A DNA stretch of 64,000 bases from Parafrankia irregularis (GTDB taxonomy: Bacteria; Actinomycetota; Actinomycetes; Frankiales; Frankiaceae). Shown here piece after piece: positions 7,700-15,968 of the stretch. The notes beneath the pieces were generated by a model. That model had not been told where the DNA came from. It saw only the letters and a list, made by a program, of their open reading frames with translations, and did not search any database. The translations under genes were made by a program, and so were the position numbers. The stretch lies in contig NZ_FAOZ01000009.1 in the NCBI RefSeq assembly GCF_001536285.1, positions 124,001 to 188,000 of the forward strand, read 5' to 3'. Within the stretch, counting starts at the first letter, position 1. Every line of letters begins with the position of its first letter.

Positions 7700-9145
7700 G
7701 TGGTGAGCTTTCTGACCCGTGATCTCAGCCCTCGCGACGTACGGCGCATCCGGACCGCCGTACGACGCAACGACGGGGAGGTCGTCGCCGACCACATTCG
7801 CAACATGATCGTGTGGGGTGAGCTTCGCAGCGGTGAGCGGCTCGTGCCCGAGGAGATCGCCGAAGAGCTCGGAATCAGCCGTATCCCGGTGCGGGAGGGA
7901 ATCATCGCGCTGGAACGTGAGGGGTGGGTCGCCGTCGAGCCCCGGCGTGGCTCCTTCGTCCGCGGCATCGACCGCCGCACCGCGCGTGATCACTACGTGC
8001 TCCTGGGCGCGGTCCAGGGTTTCGTCGCGGTCCGAGCGACGCAGCGTGCGCAGGACGCGGATGTCCGGATGCTCGCGGAGCACGTTCGCCTGATCGGGGA
8101 TGCCGGCTGCGTTCATGACACGACCGATGTCTATGACTCCTTCACCGCCGTCCTGCGGGCGGCGGCCAGATCGGTGCGCGCCGATCGGCTGCTGCGGGTG
8201 CTGCCCGAGTACGCGTCCGCCGACACGTTCGACGACCGCGAGGAGGTGATGCGCATCCAACGCCACGGCGTCCGTGCGGTCGTCGCGGGGGTCGAGGCCC
8301 GGAACACCGCCCAGGCGGCCGCCGCGGCCCGTGAGGTCCACCGCGAGCTGGGAGCCTGCGTCGAGCGGTTCCTCACCAGCCGCGGGATCTTCGCGCGGGA
8401 ACCGGGCGACACAGAGTCGCGCCCACCGGTCCGTTGGCACGGTGCGTTCGGCCGCCGTAGCAGGGCCAGCCGCCTCGCGCCGGTCGACAGCGGTGCCGAG
8501 CGTGCGGTTCACCATGTCCGTGAGCAGATCATCCGGGGGGAGCTGGCTCCGCGTCAGCGGCTCGACCGGGAGTCGATCGCCGACGCGATCGGAGTGAGCC
8601 GGACGCCGATGCGGGAGGCCGTCGTCGCGCTGGAACGCGAAGGGTGGATCACGGTCGAACCCCACCGCGGCGCCTTCGTGAACGCCTTCGACGCCGACTA
8701 CGTCCGGGATCACTACGAGATCTTCGCGATCATCTTCGGTCTCGCGACGACGCTGACCTACAGGCGCGGCGGCGATCCCGCCGTCGAGCGCCTGCTGGCC
8801 TTCCAGCCGGCTCTTCGCGCGGCCTCGGATCCTGACTCCTTCGAGCGGGTGAACGCCGAGATCCTCGACCTGATCATCGAGACGGCGGACAGCCCGCCGC
8901 TGATCGGCGCGCTGCGCGCCATGCCGGAGATCGTCCCCGACTTCTTCAGGCAGGTCCCGGGCGCGATGCAGGCACAGGGGCAGGGCTTCGACGAGGTCTG
9001 TACGGCGCTGCGCGACGGCGACACGGATCAGGTCGAAACGGCGTGGTGGTCACTGATGAGCGGGGTGGCTGACCGCGTCGTCGACTTCCTCGACCGTCGG
9101 GACCAGGGGGCCGCGCGCGTCAGCGCGGCAGGATCCCGGGGTTGA
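7700..9145 (+). CDS. Tandem double GntR (FadR-type) transcriptional regulator
   Basis: 481 residues, about twice the usual length. It holds two complete GntR/FCD units in series: winged helix 1 at about residues 25-90 (ELRSGERLVPEEIAEELG, SRIPVREGIIALEREGWV), an FCD-like ligand domain to about 230, winged helix 2 at about 270-330 (ELAPRQRLDRESIADAIG, SRTPMREAVVALEREGWI), and a second FCD-like domain to about 465. The two halves align well and look like an internal gene duplication. Such a protein could bind paired half-sites as a monomer. The GTG at 7700 has no clear ribosome binding site, so the exact start is uncertain. The 3' end overlaps the convergent oxidase gene by 26 bases. Confidence 0.88.
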   Translation: MVSFLTRDLSPRDVRRIRTAVRRNDGEVVADHIRNMIVWGELRSGERLVPEEIAEELGISRIPVREGIIALEREGWVAVEPRRGSFVRGIDRRTARDHYVLLGAVQGFVAVRATQRAQDADVRMLAEHVRLIGDAGCVHDTTDVYDSFTAVLRAAARSVRADRLLRVLPEYASADTFDDREEVMRIQRHGVRAVVAGVEARNTAQAAAAAREVHRELGACVERFLTSRGIFAREPGDTESRPPVRWHGAFGRRSRASRLAPVDSGAERAVHHVREQIIRGELAPRQRLDRESIADAIGVSRTPMREAVVALEREGWITVEPHRGAFVNAFDADYVRDHYEIFAIIFGLATTLTYRRGGDPAVERLLAFQPALRAASDPDSFERVNAEILDLIIETADSPPLIGALRAMPEIVPDFFRQVPGAMQAQGQGFDEVCTALRDGDTDQVETAWWSLMSGVADRVVDFLDRRDQGAARVSAAGSRG

Positions 9146-10496
9146 GGATTCCGGCCGGGTCGAACGCTGCGCGGACACGGGCGAAGATCTCCCGTTCGGC
9201 GGCTGTGCGGGAGAGCGGCAGCCAGTCGGCCTTCAGTGCTCCGATTCCGTGCTCGGCCGAGATCGAGCCGCCGAGGGAGGCCACATAGGAGAAGACCGCG
9301 TCCTGGTGGCGGCCGTCCACCTCGGCAGCCGGGGCGATGTTGACGTGCACGTTGCCGTCGGCGACATGACCGAACGTGATGACCCGTGCGCCAGGGTCCA
9401 CGGCGGTCACCACATCGCCGACGGAGGTGGCCAGTTCCACCCAGCGTCCGGCGGGAACCGAGACGTCGAGTTTCAGCGGCGGTGCCAGGAAGCCCGCCGC
9501 TTCAGGATGCCGCTCCCGGTACGCCCAGAGGCGGGCACGGTCGGCCGCACCGTGCCCGACGGCGACGGGCAGATTGCCGGCCAGTTCGGCGAGCGCCTCC
9601 AACGCCCCTGCGTCGGAGGCCTCGAGCAGGAGATAGGCCTCGGCGGGGGCGTCCAGCGGCGGTGTGAGGTCGGTGTTGCGTAGCAGGATGTCGAGCCCCG
9701 TCCGGGTGAAGAACTCCGCCGAGACCAGCCCGGGAACCTCCTGGAGGGCCCTGATCGCCAGACCGTGCAACTCCGCCAGCCCCGGCAGGCCCAGCACCGC
9801 GACGATCGGGTCGCGCAGGCGTGGCACCAGCCGCAGGCGCGCCTTCGTGACGACCGCCAGGGTGCCCTCCGAACCCGCCAGCAGGCTCGGGTAGTCGTAG
9901 CCCGTGTTGTCCTTCGTCAGCCCGGACAGGTGCGACAGGACGGTGCCGTCCGACAGGACCGCCTCGACTCCCCGGATCTGCGCCCGCATGGGCCCGTTGC
10001 GCAGGACGCGTACGCCGCCGGCGTTCGTGGCGATCGTGCCGCCCACGGTCGCGCTGTGGCGGCTGGTGATGGCCACCCCGAAATCCAGGTCGGGATGTGC
10101 GTCCGCGAGCTGCGCCAGGGTGACCCCGGCACCGGCCGTCACCTGCATCGCGGCCCGGTCGACCGGGCCGAGCGAGTCCAGGCGGCCCAGGCTCAGCACC
10201 AGCTCGCCGGCACGCGGCACCCCGCCGCCGACCAGGCCGGTGTTGCCGCCCTGTGGCACGACGGGAATTGCCGCGGCGGAGCACAGCGCCAGTACCGCGC
10301 AGACCTCGGCGGTGTCCCGTGGCCGGACGACGGCGGAGGCGAACCCGCGATATCGCCCGGTCCAGTCGACCACGTACCCGGCGGTCCGCGAGTCCGTCAG
10401 CACGTGCTCCGCACCGACGACGTCGACCAGATCCTGACGCAGACCCGCCGGGAGGCTTGGGCGGGAAAGCGATTCCTCGGCGGACGGCAGAACCAT
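9120..10496 (-). CDS. FAD-linked oxidase (glycolate/D-lactate dehydrogenase-like)
   Basis: 458 residues from the ATG at 10496, which has AAAGGAG 9 bases upstream; the longer upstream frame is not supported. The N-terminal PCMH-type FAD domain shows PQGGNTGLVGGG, TVGGTIATNAGG and GSEGTLAVVTKARLRL. The C-terminal FAD-oxidase domain shows FGHVADGNVHVN and SISAEHGIGALK, with metal-binding histidines typical of GlcD, D-2-hydroxyglutarate and D-lactate dehydrogenases. It is cytoplasmic or membrane-peripheral and passes electrons from a D-2-hydroxyacid to an acceptor. The substrate is not evident. It is convergent with, and overlaps, the double GntR gene, which may regulate it. Confidence 0.92.
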   Translation of the reverse strand: MVLPSAEESLSRPSLPAGLRQDLVDVVGAEHVLTDSRTAGYVVDWTGRYRGFASAVVRPRDTAEVCAVLALCSAAAIPVVPQGGNTGLVGGGVPRAGELVLSLGRLDSLGPVDRAAMQVTAGAGVTLAQLADAHPDLDFGVAITSRHSATVGGTIATNAGGVRVLRNGPMRAQIRGVEAVLSDGTVLSHLSGLTKDNTGYDYPSLLAGSEGTLAVVTKARLRLVPRLRDPIVAVLGLPGLAELHGLAIRALQEVPGLVSAEFFTRTGLDILLRNTDLTPPLDAPAEAYLLLEASDAGALEALAELAGNLPVAVGHGAADRARLWAYRERHPEAAGFLAPPLKLDVSVPAGRWVELATSVGDVVTAVDPGARVITFGHVADGNVHVNIAPAAEVDGRHQDAVFSYVASLGGSISAEHGIGALKADWLPLSRTAAEREIFARVRAAFDPAGILNPGILPR

Positions 10497-10975
10497 CGAC
10501 CTGCTCCTTTGGCTGACTGTGCTGAATGTTGCGTGGTTGGCCTTCGCCTGCGGTGCCGGTGGCCGCCGACACCGAGGTCGCGGTAATGCACGTCCACCGA
10601 CCGGCCGGCGACAGTTGGCCACGCACCACCGTTCAAGACGCTGCTGTCCCAGCGACCAATCTCCGACACCGCCCCGGGAATCCAAGGTCGCGCGGCGATA
10701 CCGGATCAAAGCCGCCGCGGCAGCAGATCGCAAGATCCCGGTCGTCGGCCGGTCGGTGGGTCAGCTGCGCCCGCGACCCGCCGAGCGCCGCCTCCACCCC
10801 GGGGAGGTCGATCAGCATTTCAGTGATTACGTTGAGGTAATGTGCGTTATCCGTGGCCGCCACAGTGGATACACGACCATTCCGAAACAGGACAATATCG
10901 ACTAGCCGTGCGGAACCGCTACCAGGTGCTGACCTCTCGTTCGTAGACCGGACCCCTCGGCCGGGGGACGGTGCT
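10497..10975. other. Spacer without a supported gene
   Basis: 479 bases between the start of the FAD oxidase gene and the end of the HNH gene. Open frames exist on both strands, but their codon third positions are not strongly GC-biased and none resembles a known protein. The stretch near 10830-10910 is less GC-rich than the surroundings and probably holds promoter or decayed sequence. Confidence 0.5.
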
Positions 10976-12298
10976 TCATCTTGGCCGGCTGTTTTCATCC
11001 GACATACCATGGTCGATGGTGGTGTACTCCCCATCGAGATACGAATGCGGACGGACCTCGTAACAGCGGCCGGTCGGACTCGTCCACCGGAACACCCCCG
11101 GCCGGGGCTGGACCACCCGCCACCGGCCGTGATGACGCACCCGATGATGCCGCCGGCACAACGGCCCGAGATTCTCCACCAGCGTCTTTCCGCCCGAGGC
11201 ATAGGGCCGGGTGTGGTCCAGATCGCAACGCCACGCCCGGCGGGTACACCGCGGGAACGTGCAGCACGGGTTCCGGGCCCGCACATGCCGCTTCTGCCCC
11301 GGGCTCGGATACCGCCGTTCTCCCAGCTCCACGAGATGACCCGCCGGGTCGGTGAGCATCCGCCGCCACGTCGAGGTCGGCCGCATCGCGATCTCCCGCG
11401 CGACAGCAGCGGGGAGCGGCCCGTATCCGGTCAGCTCGCCAGGCTCGGTGTCCATGCCGAGCAGGGTTCCGATCGGGATGACGACCTGCACTTCCGCGCC
11501 GGTCGGACCCGCCGGGCCGGGCTGCCCGTACCGGCCCAGGATAAGATCCATCAGGGTGTCGGCACGGACCTCATCCGGACTCCGGCTGTCCGTCTCACTC
11601 CGGTCGGCGATAGTGGCGTCGGCGATCCGTTCGATGCGCCCCAGACAGGCCAGTGCCGCGTCCGCGGGCAGCACCGCTCCCAGGACGGCCGTCCCGTCCT
11701 CCTCGGGGTCCACCCACACCCGCCGTTCCCGGCGCCGTTCCTCCGTGCGTTTCGCCGCACCATCTGGATCGATGGTGATCACCCCACGGCGGCACGCCGC
11801 CGTGAAACCAGCCCGATGCGCCCGCGGCCCCTTCCCCAACACGTGGTCAGCCACCCGGCCGGCGAGTTCGTCGTCCAACGGGGCGGTCGCATGCTCCAAC
11901 GACCGCAGCCGCGGCAGATCCAACACCCCCTCGGTCAACGCCTGCAACCCCGCCGGCAGACGACGGACCACCTGGTCGGCGAAGTGCAGATGCCATTCGG
12001 CGGACCCGGTCGAGATCCGCATCACCCCCGCCACGTCCCCCGCGACCATCGAATCGAACAGATCCAGCTCGTCATAGCCCTCCGGCGGCCGGGCCGCGGC
12101 AAGCTCCGCCTGTATCCGGATCGCTTCCGCCTGCGCGGCGGCGATCCGCGCGCTCGCGGCCCCCAACCTTTCCAGGCGGTCGTTCAGCCATCCCTCGAAC
12201 ACCCGATGCGCGACTGGTATCTCCCCCTCCTCCTCCGAACCGAGCGTGCAGGGCGGGCCGGTCGGGTCGGTGAGGGTGGAGCAGGTGCTGGGAGTCAT
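10976..12298 (-). CDS. DUF222 (13E12-type) protein with C-terminal HNH endonuclease domain
   Basis: 440 residues from the ATG at 12298, which has GGAGG 8 bases upstream. The N-terminal two thirds is the helical DUF222/13E12 repeat-family domain. The C-terminus holds an HNH nuclease motif: paired cysteines (CTFPRC), LDHTRPYASGGKT, ENLGPLCRRHH, which coordinate a metal for DNA cleavage. Such genes are multicopy in actinobacteria (13E12 repeats of mycobacteria) and often flank or carry mobile introns. A perfect LexA box lies 38 bases before the start codon, so expression is predicted to rise after DNA damage. The natural DNA target is unknown. Confidence 0.93.
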   Translation of the reverse strand: MTPSTCSTLTDPTGPPCTLGSEEEGEIPVAHRVFEGWLNDRLERLGAASARIAAAQAEAIRIQAELAAARPPEGYDELDLFDSMVAGDVAGVMRISTGSAEWHLHFADQVVRRLPAGLQALTEGVLDLPRLRSLEHATAPLDDELAGRVADHVLGKGPRAHRAGFTAACRRGVITIDPDGAAKRTEERRRERRVWVDPEEDGTAVLGAVLPADAALACLGRIERIADATIADRSETDSRSPDEVRADTLMDLILGRYGQPGPAGPTGAEVQVVIPIGTLLGMDTEPGELTGYGPLPAAVAREIAMRPTSTWRRMLTDPAGHLVELGERRYPSPGQKRHVRARNPCCTFPRCTRRAWRCDLDHTRPYASGGKTLVENLGPLCRRHHRVRHHGRWRVVQPRPGVFRWTSPTGRCYEVRPHSYLDGEYTTIDHGMSDENSRPR

Positions 12299-12335
12299 GG
12301 CACTGTCCTCCGGTCCGGAAACACACACCATTAGA

Positions 12336-12351
12336 TCGAACGAGCGTTCGA
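12336..12351. promoter_or_regulatory. LexA (SOS) box upstream of the HNH gene
   Basis: TCGAACGAGCGTTCGA is a perfect 16-base match to the actinobacterial SOS consensus TCGAACRNNYGTTCGA (R=G, Y=C); the symmetry extends one base further on each side. It lies 38 bases upstream of the HNH start codon, where LexA would block transcription until cleaved in the SOS response. Confidence 0.88.
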
Positions 12352-12446
12352 TTGCAAGGGTGATGCTAAGCCGGGAAGCGACTGGCAGGGTCGGGCTGGA
12401 GAGCGGAGGACACAAGGAGTTCACCCGCCACCCAGAACGTCTTGAC

Positions 12447-12465
12447 AACCCGGCTTCCGGGTTGC
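12447..12465. repeat. 8-bp inverted repeat, 3-base loop
   Basis: CAACCCGG at 12447-12454 pairs with CCGGGTTG at 12458-12465 around the loop CTT. It lies 35 bases before a second, unrelated hairpin and could be an RNA stem-loop or a protein-binding site. Confidence 0.6.
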
Positions 12466-12499
12466 AGCCTGAATCCGACATGCCATGCGGGGGCAAAAG

Positions 12500-12516
12500 A
12501 CCCAGGATTCCTGGGT
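12500..12516. repeat. 8-bp inverted repeat, 1-base centre
   Basis: ACCCAGGA at 12500-12507 and TCCTGGGT at 12509-12516 form a near-perfect palindrome. With only one central base it suits a dimeric DNA-binding protein better than an RNA hairpin. Confidence 0.6.
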
Positions 12517-12783
12517 GGTTTGCACAGTGCATGGTCTCCATATATGGGAATCGGCAATCGATTAAATGGTGCACCTAGTGACGGTGGAGATGTTGAGCCA
12601 GGCTGCCAGTGACGTCTCCCGGGAATCCGAGAAGTCACGATCAACGCAGAAGAATAAAGCGGGAAACTCCGCGGACAGTCGCATCGAGATCACGCCCCGA
12701 CAAGGCGGGTACTGAACCTGGGCGGGCGCCTCTCACTCACCAACGCCAGCCGAGTCGGAAGACCCATCCGATCAGCGGGTAGC

Positions 12784-13461
12784 CTACGAACCGGCCTCGG
12801 TGCTGAGCACACCGCGTCGGGCCAGTTCCGCGACGACACGCTGGCCGGCTTCGCGGAAGTCGTCGAGGCGGTGGCGGGCGGCCTTCTCACCGTCGCCGGC
12901 GGCGATGGCGCGTACGACGCGGGCATGTGCCTCGACCGTGTCGACCTGGCTGCGGTTGGTGCTGATCCGGAACACCAGCGGCAGGTACCCGCTGAAGGCG
13001 CGCAGCTCGGCGCGCAGGCGGCGGGAGCCACCGGCGCGGTGCTCGGTGGTGAGGATCAGACGGACGAGCTCGACCACGCGCTCCCGGTCGCCCTGCGGCA
13101 CGGCCCGCAGCTCGTCGACCAGGCCTTCGAGCGCCGCGATCACCTCTGCGTCCCGCTCCTCGGCAAGGTGCCGGACGGCGACGCCGCTGAGCAGCCCGAT
13201 GATCTCGAAATCGTCGTTGATCGACCTGGTGTCGAAGGGCTCGACGAAGACCCCCCGGTGGTACGCCGAGGAGACGATGCCATCGCGCTCCAGCATCACG
13301 ATGGCCTCGCGGACGGGCAGCCGGCTCACGTCGAGCTCCCGGCACACCTGCTCCAGATCGATCCGGTCGCCCGACCGCAGGTGCCCTTCGAAGATCTGCT
13401 CCAGGATGTAGTCCACGACCGCGGTGCTCGTCTTGCTGCGAGGGACGGGGCGGCGCGCCAC
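12784..13461 (-). CDS. GntR-family (FCD) transcriptional regulator
   Basis: 225 residues with a GTG start. The winged helix at about residues 10-75 (GHLRSGDRIDLEQVCRELDV, SRLPVREAIVMLERDGIV) is followed by an all-helical FCD ligand-binding domain (DFEIIGLLSGVAVRHLAEER...AHARVVRAIAAGDGEKAARH). FCD members bind small organic acids and repress neighbouring catabolic genes. It lies on the same strand as the rhodanese and deformylase genes upstream, 135 bases after the former, and may be a separate unit. The natural ligand is unknown. Confidence 0.92.
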   Translation of the reverse strand: MARRPVPRSKTSTAVVDYILEQIFEGHLRSGDRIDLEQVCRELDVSRLPVREAIVMLERDGIVSSAYHRGVFVEPFDTRSINDDFEIIGLLSGVAVRHLAEERDAEVIAALEGLVDELRAVPQGDRERVVELVRLILTTEHRAGGSRRLRAELRAFSGYLPLVFRISTNRSQVDTVEAHARVVRAIAAGDGEKAARHRLDDFREAGQRVVAELARRGVLSTEAGS

Positions 13462-13596
13462 AGCGGATGATCCTTACAGGGGGAGATCCTTGTCGGAAAC
13501 AGTGGACGCTACCACGGATCCTGGCCTGGCCGTGGCCGGCCCGGCCACGGCCGTCGTCGTACCCCCTGCCATCTGGGCGATGTGGGCCGGTTCCCG

Positions 13597-15228
13597 TCAG
13601 ATCGGCGCGAAGAAGTGGGTGCCGTCGCGTTCCAGCTGGGCGATCAGCCCGAACTCCCAGTCGAGGTAGGCCTGCATGGCCTCGCGGGCGTTGTCGGTGC
13701 CCTCGTACGGCCGGCGGTACCGGTCGGTCGCCGGGGTGAGGAATCGCTGGCCGCCGGCCTCCAGCGTGGCTCCCGACGCCTGCCAGGCCCGTGTGCCGCC
13801 CGCCAGCGCGTACACCCGCCCGCTGCCCCCGCGACCGCCGCCGGGTCCACCGGCCGCGCTGTGTCCGTCGGCGAGGTCGGCGACCGCCCACCGGGCGAGC
13901 TCCCCGGTGGGAGAGGTGATGACCAGGCGTGCATGCGGCGGGAGGGCCTGCCCGGCGGGCCCCAGCTGCGCGCGGATCGCGAACCAGGCCCCCGGCACAT
14001 GCCCGCGGACGTACTCGCGACTCGGCCCGATGTCCACGACGACGGTCGCGGTGGCCGCCGACGGGGTCGGACCCGCCAGCCAGGTCGCCAGCTCCGCCGG
14101 TTCGACCTCGTCGACGGCCGGCGCCGCGGGCCGCAGTGCGGCCGTCTGCCCCACCTCCGTGAGCGAAGGACCGGGCACCGTGAGGACGTAGGTCTCCCAG
14201 CCCATCTGCGCCAGCCACGACGCCGTCATGGTGGCGCGGACGCCGTCGTCGTCGGCGAGCACCAGGCGGGCGCCGCGCACGGGAGCGAAATGGTCGGTCT
14301 CCTGCACGAGCTGCCCGCCGGGCGCATGACGGAACCCGGGCAGGTGCCCCGCGGCGTACTCGCCCTCGTCGCGGACGTCGAACCGATAGGTGGTGCGCGC
14401 CGGGTCGTCGAGGCCCGCCAGCTCGCCGAGCGTCAGCGGACGTACCCCCACCCGCCGGGCGATCTCCCGCGCGCCGGCCCGGGCGGCCGCGTGGTGCTCC
14501 GCTGTCACCTCGGCCGGTGCGCGCCGGGTGGATCCATGGTCGAGCGCGAGGCCGGCCAGCTCCCAGCCGATCGTCCCGTTCCGCAGCGCCACCACCGGGT
14601 TGGGAACGCCCGCGTTGATGATCGACTGCGTGCCGATGATGCTCCGGGTTCGGCCGGCGCAGTTCACGACGATCGGCGTGCGGGGATCGGGCGCCAGCTC
14701 CCGGATGCGCAGCACGAGCTCACCGCCCGGCACACTCACCGAGGACGGAATGTTCATCGTGTGGTACTCGTCGTAGCGGCGTACGTCGACGACGATCGGC
14801 GGCGACTCCCGCAGCAGGCGTCGGACGTCCTGCGCCGACGACGAAGGCGTGTGCCTGACCGCCTCGACCAGTTCGCCGAACGCCTTGCTGGGCACGTTGA
14901 CGTCCCGGAAGAGCTCGCCGCCGGCCGATCGCCAGCCGGCGAGCCCACCGGCGAGCGCCCCGGCCTGCGAATAGCCGAGCGTTCTCAGCCGGGCAAGGGC
15001 CCGCGGTGCCAGGTCGATCCCGTCGTGTTCCCCGTAGACGACGACCGGCACCGCCAGCCTTGGCACCCGCTCCAGGATCTCCGCCTCCAGCCGGGAGAGC
15101 GGCAGGTTCGCCGCCCACAGCGGGTGCTCCTGCGCGAAGGCGTCCTCCTCCCGCAGGTCGAGCAGCGCGATCTCCTCCCGCGCCAGCAGCAGGCGCCGCA
15201 CCTGCTCGGCGTCGAACACCAGGGTCAC
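13597..15228 (-). CDS. Four-domain rhodanese-like sulfurtransferase family protein
   Basis: 543 residues from the GTG at 15228, whose GTGA overlaps the TGA of the deformylase gene, implying translational coupling. Four rhodanese-like domains follow one another: about 1-100, 120-235, 260-370 and 390-495, each with a DVR/DLR-type first motif (LLDLREEDAF, VVDVRRYDEYHTM, RFDVRDEGEYAAGH, VVDIGPSREYVRGH). Only domain 2 keeps the catalytic-loop cysteine (VVNCAGRTRSIIG); in the others the loop reads YGEHDG, ADDDG and SPTG. So one catalytic and three probably structural or binding domains are present. The last 45 residues (RPYEGTDNAREAMQAYLDWE) are a conserved tail. It probably moves sulfane sulfur in the cytoplasm; the acceptor is unknown. 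Confidence 0.9.
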   Translation of the reverse strand: MTLVFDAEQVRRLLLAREEIALLDLREEDAFAQEHPLWAANLPLSRLEAEILERVPRLAVPVVVYGEHDGIDLAPRALARLRTLGYSQAGALAGGLAGWRSAGGELFRDVNVPSKAFGELVEAVRHTPSSSAQDVRRLLRESPPIVVDVRRYDEYHTMNIPSSVSVPGGELVLRIRELAPDPRTPIVVNCAGRTRSIIGTQSIINAGVPNPVVALRNGTIGWELAGLALDHGSTRRAPAEVTAEHHAAARAGAREIARRVGVRPLTLGELAGLDDPARTTYRFDVRDEGEYAAGHLPGFRHAPGGQLVQETDHFAPVRGARLVLADDDGVRATMTASWLAQMGWETYVLTVPGPSLTEVGQTAALRPAAPAVDEVEPAELATWLAGPTPSAATATVVVDIGPSREYVRGHVPGAWFAIRAQLGPAGQALPPHARLVITSPTGELARWAVADLADGHSAAGGPGGGRGGSGRVYALAGGTRAWQASGATLEAGGQRFLTPATDRYRRPYEGTDNAREAMQAYLDWEFGLIAQLERDGTHFFAPI

Positions 15229-15815
15229 GGCTGGCCGGGCCGCGACGAGCCACGGAAGATCGAGGGGGACGAGCCACGGAAGATCGAGGGGACGGGGCGT
15301 GACGGCCGCACGCCGTCGCGCAGGGCCGCCTGGGCGGCGCGGCGGTCCTCGCCGGTGAGCCGGTCGATGTACAGCCTGCCGTGCAGGTGGTCGGTCTCGT
15401 GCTGGAGGCACCGGGCGAGATACCCGCTGGCCTGGTAGGTGACCGCGGCGCCGGTCGCGTCGACCCCGCGCACGGTCGCGGTGGCGGCCCGGGTTGTCGG
15501 GTAGGCATGGCCGGGCACGGAAAGGCAGCCCTCCTCGTCGTGCTGCTCGCCCGAGCCGGTCTCCAGGACCGGGTTCACGACGACCAGCGGCCGGCGGGGG
15601 ACGGCGACGTCCCGGGGGTCGTACTCGGTGTCGAAGACGAACACCTGCAGGCTGACGCCTACCTGGGGCGCGGCCAGACCGACCCCGGGCGCGGCGTACA
15701 TCGTCTCGATCATGTTGTCGACCAGGCGCCGCAGAGCTGCGTCGAAGACGGTGACCGGCTCGGCCGGCGTGCGCAGGACCGGGTCGCCGAGGGTGCGGAT
15801 GGGCAACAGTGCCAT
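15225..15815 (-). CDS. def: Peptide deformylase
   Basis: 196 residues. The three metal-site motifs are intact: GVGLAAPQVG, EGCLSVPG (cysteine ligand) and QHETDHLHG (H-E-x2-H). The enzyme removes the formyl group from the N-terminal methionine of new proteins. The C-terminus after RRAAQAALRDG is an extension with a duplicated PSIFRGSS octapeptide, encoded by a 24-base tandem duplication, so the tail has probably grown by repeat expansion. The gene overlaps the rhodanese gene by 4 bases (GTGA). It is divergent from the large kinase gene. An additional housekeeping deformylase elsewhere in the genome is possible. Confidence 0.96.
   Translation of the reverse strand: MALLPIRTLGDPVLRTPAEPVTVFDAALRRLVDNMIETMYAAPGVGLAAPQVGVSLQVFVFDTEYDPRDVAVPRRPLVVVNPVLETGSGEQHDEEGCLSVPGHAYPTTRAATATVRGVDATGAAVTYQASGYLARCLQHETDHLHGRLYIDRLTGEDRRAAQAALRDGVRPSRPVPSIFRGSSPSIFRGSSRPGQP
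15245..15292. repeat. 24-bp tandem duplication inside the deformylase tail
   Basis: Two copies (15245-15268 and 15269-15292) differ only at the last base and encode PSIFRGSS twice. In-frame duplication near the 3' end leaves the catalytic domain untouched. Confidence 0.9.
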
Positions 15816-15968
15816 ACCTCAACTGTTACACCTGCCGCAGCCCAGGGCCGGCGGACGGTCTCCGCCCTCTGCTTCCGGCATGCGGGCTGCGGGCGGGCGG
15901 GTGATAGTGGATGGAAGGCCCGCCCCAGCCGGACCGCGACGAACCAGTGCGGGTCCCGGAAGGAACCC

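Larger units (their letters stand above)
12352..12783. other. Spacer with two hairpins and no supported gene
   Basis: About 430 bases between the SOS box and the end of the GntR gene, less GC-rich than its neighbours. It holds two strong inverted repeats (12447-12465 and 12500-12516) and a TTGACA hexamer at 12443-12448 without a matching -10 box. No open frame with coding character was found. Confidence 0.5.

Noticed and set aside
10633-10912. Possible small minus-strand gene containing a stretch like DNAHYLNVITEMLIDLPG
   Set aside because: No good start or ribosome binding site, third codon positions are not GC-biased and no family match; treated as spacer.
10853-12334. 493-codon plus-strand frame opposite the HNH gene
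   Set aside because: Composition is Pro/Arg-rich with no motif; the minus strand has clear DUF222-HNH motifs and an SOS box.
12443-12448. TTGACA as the -35 box of a promoter
   Set aside because: No -10-like hexamer at 16-18 bases; kept only as a note.
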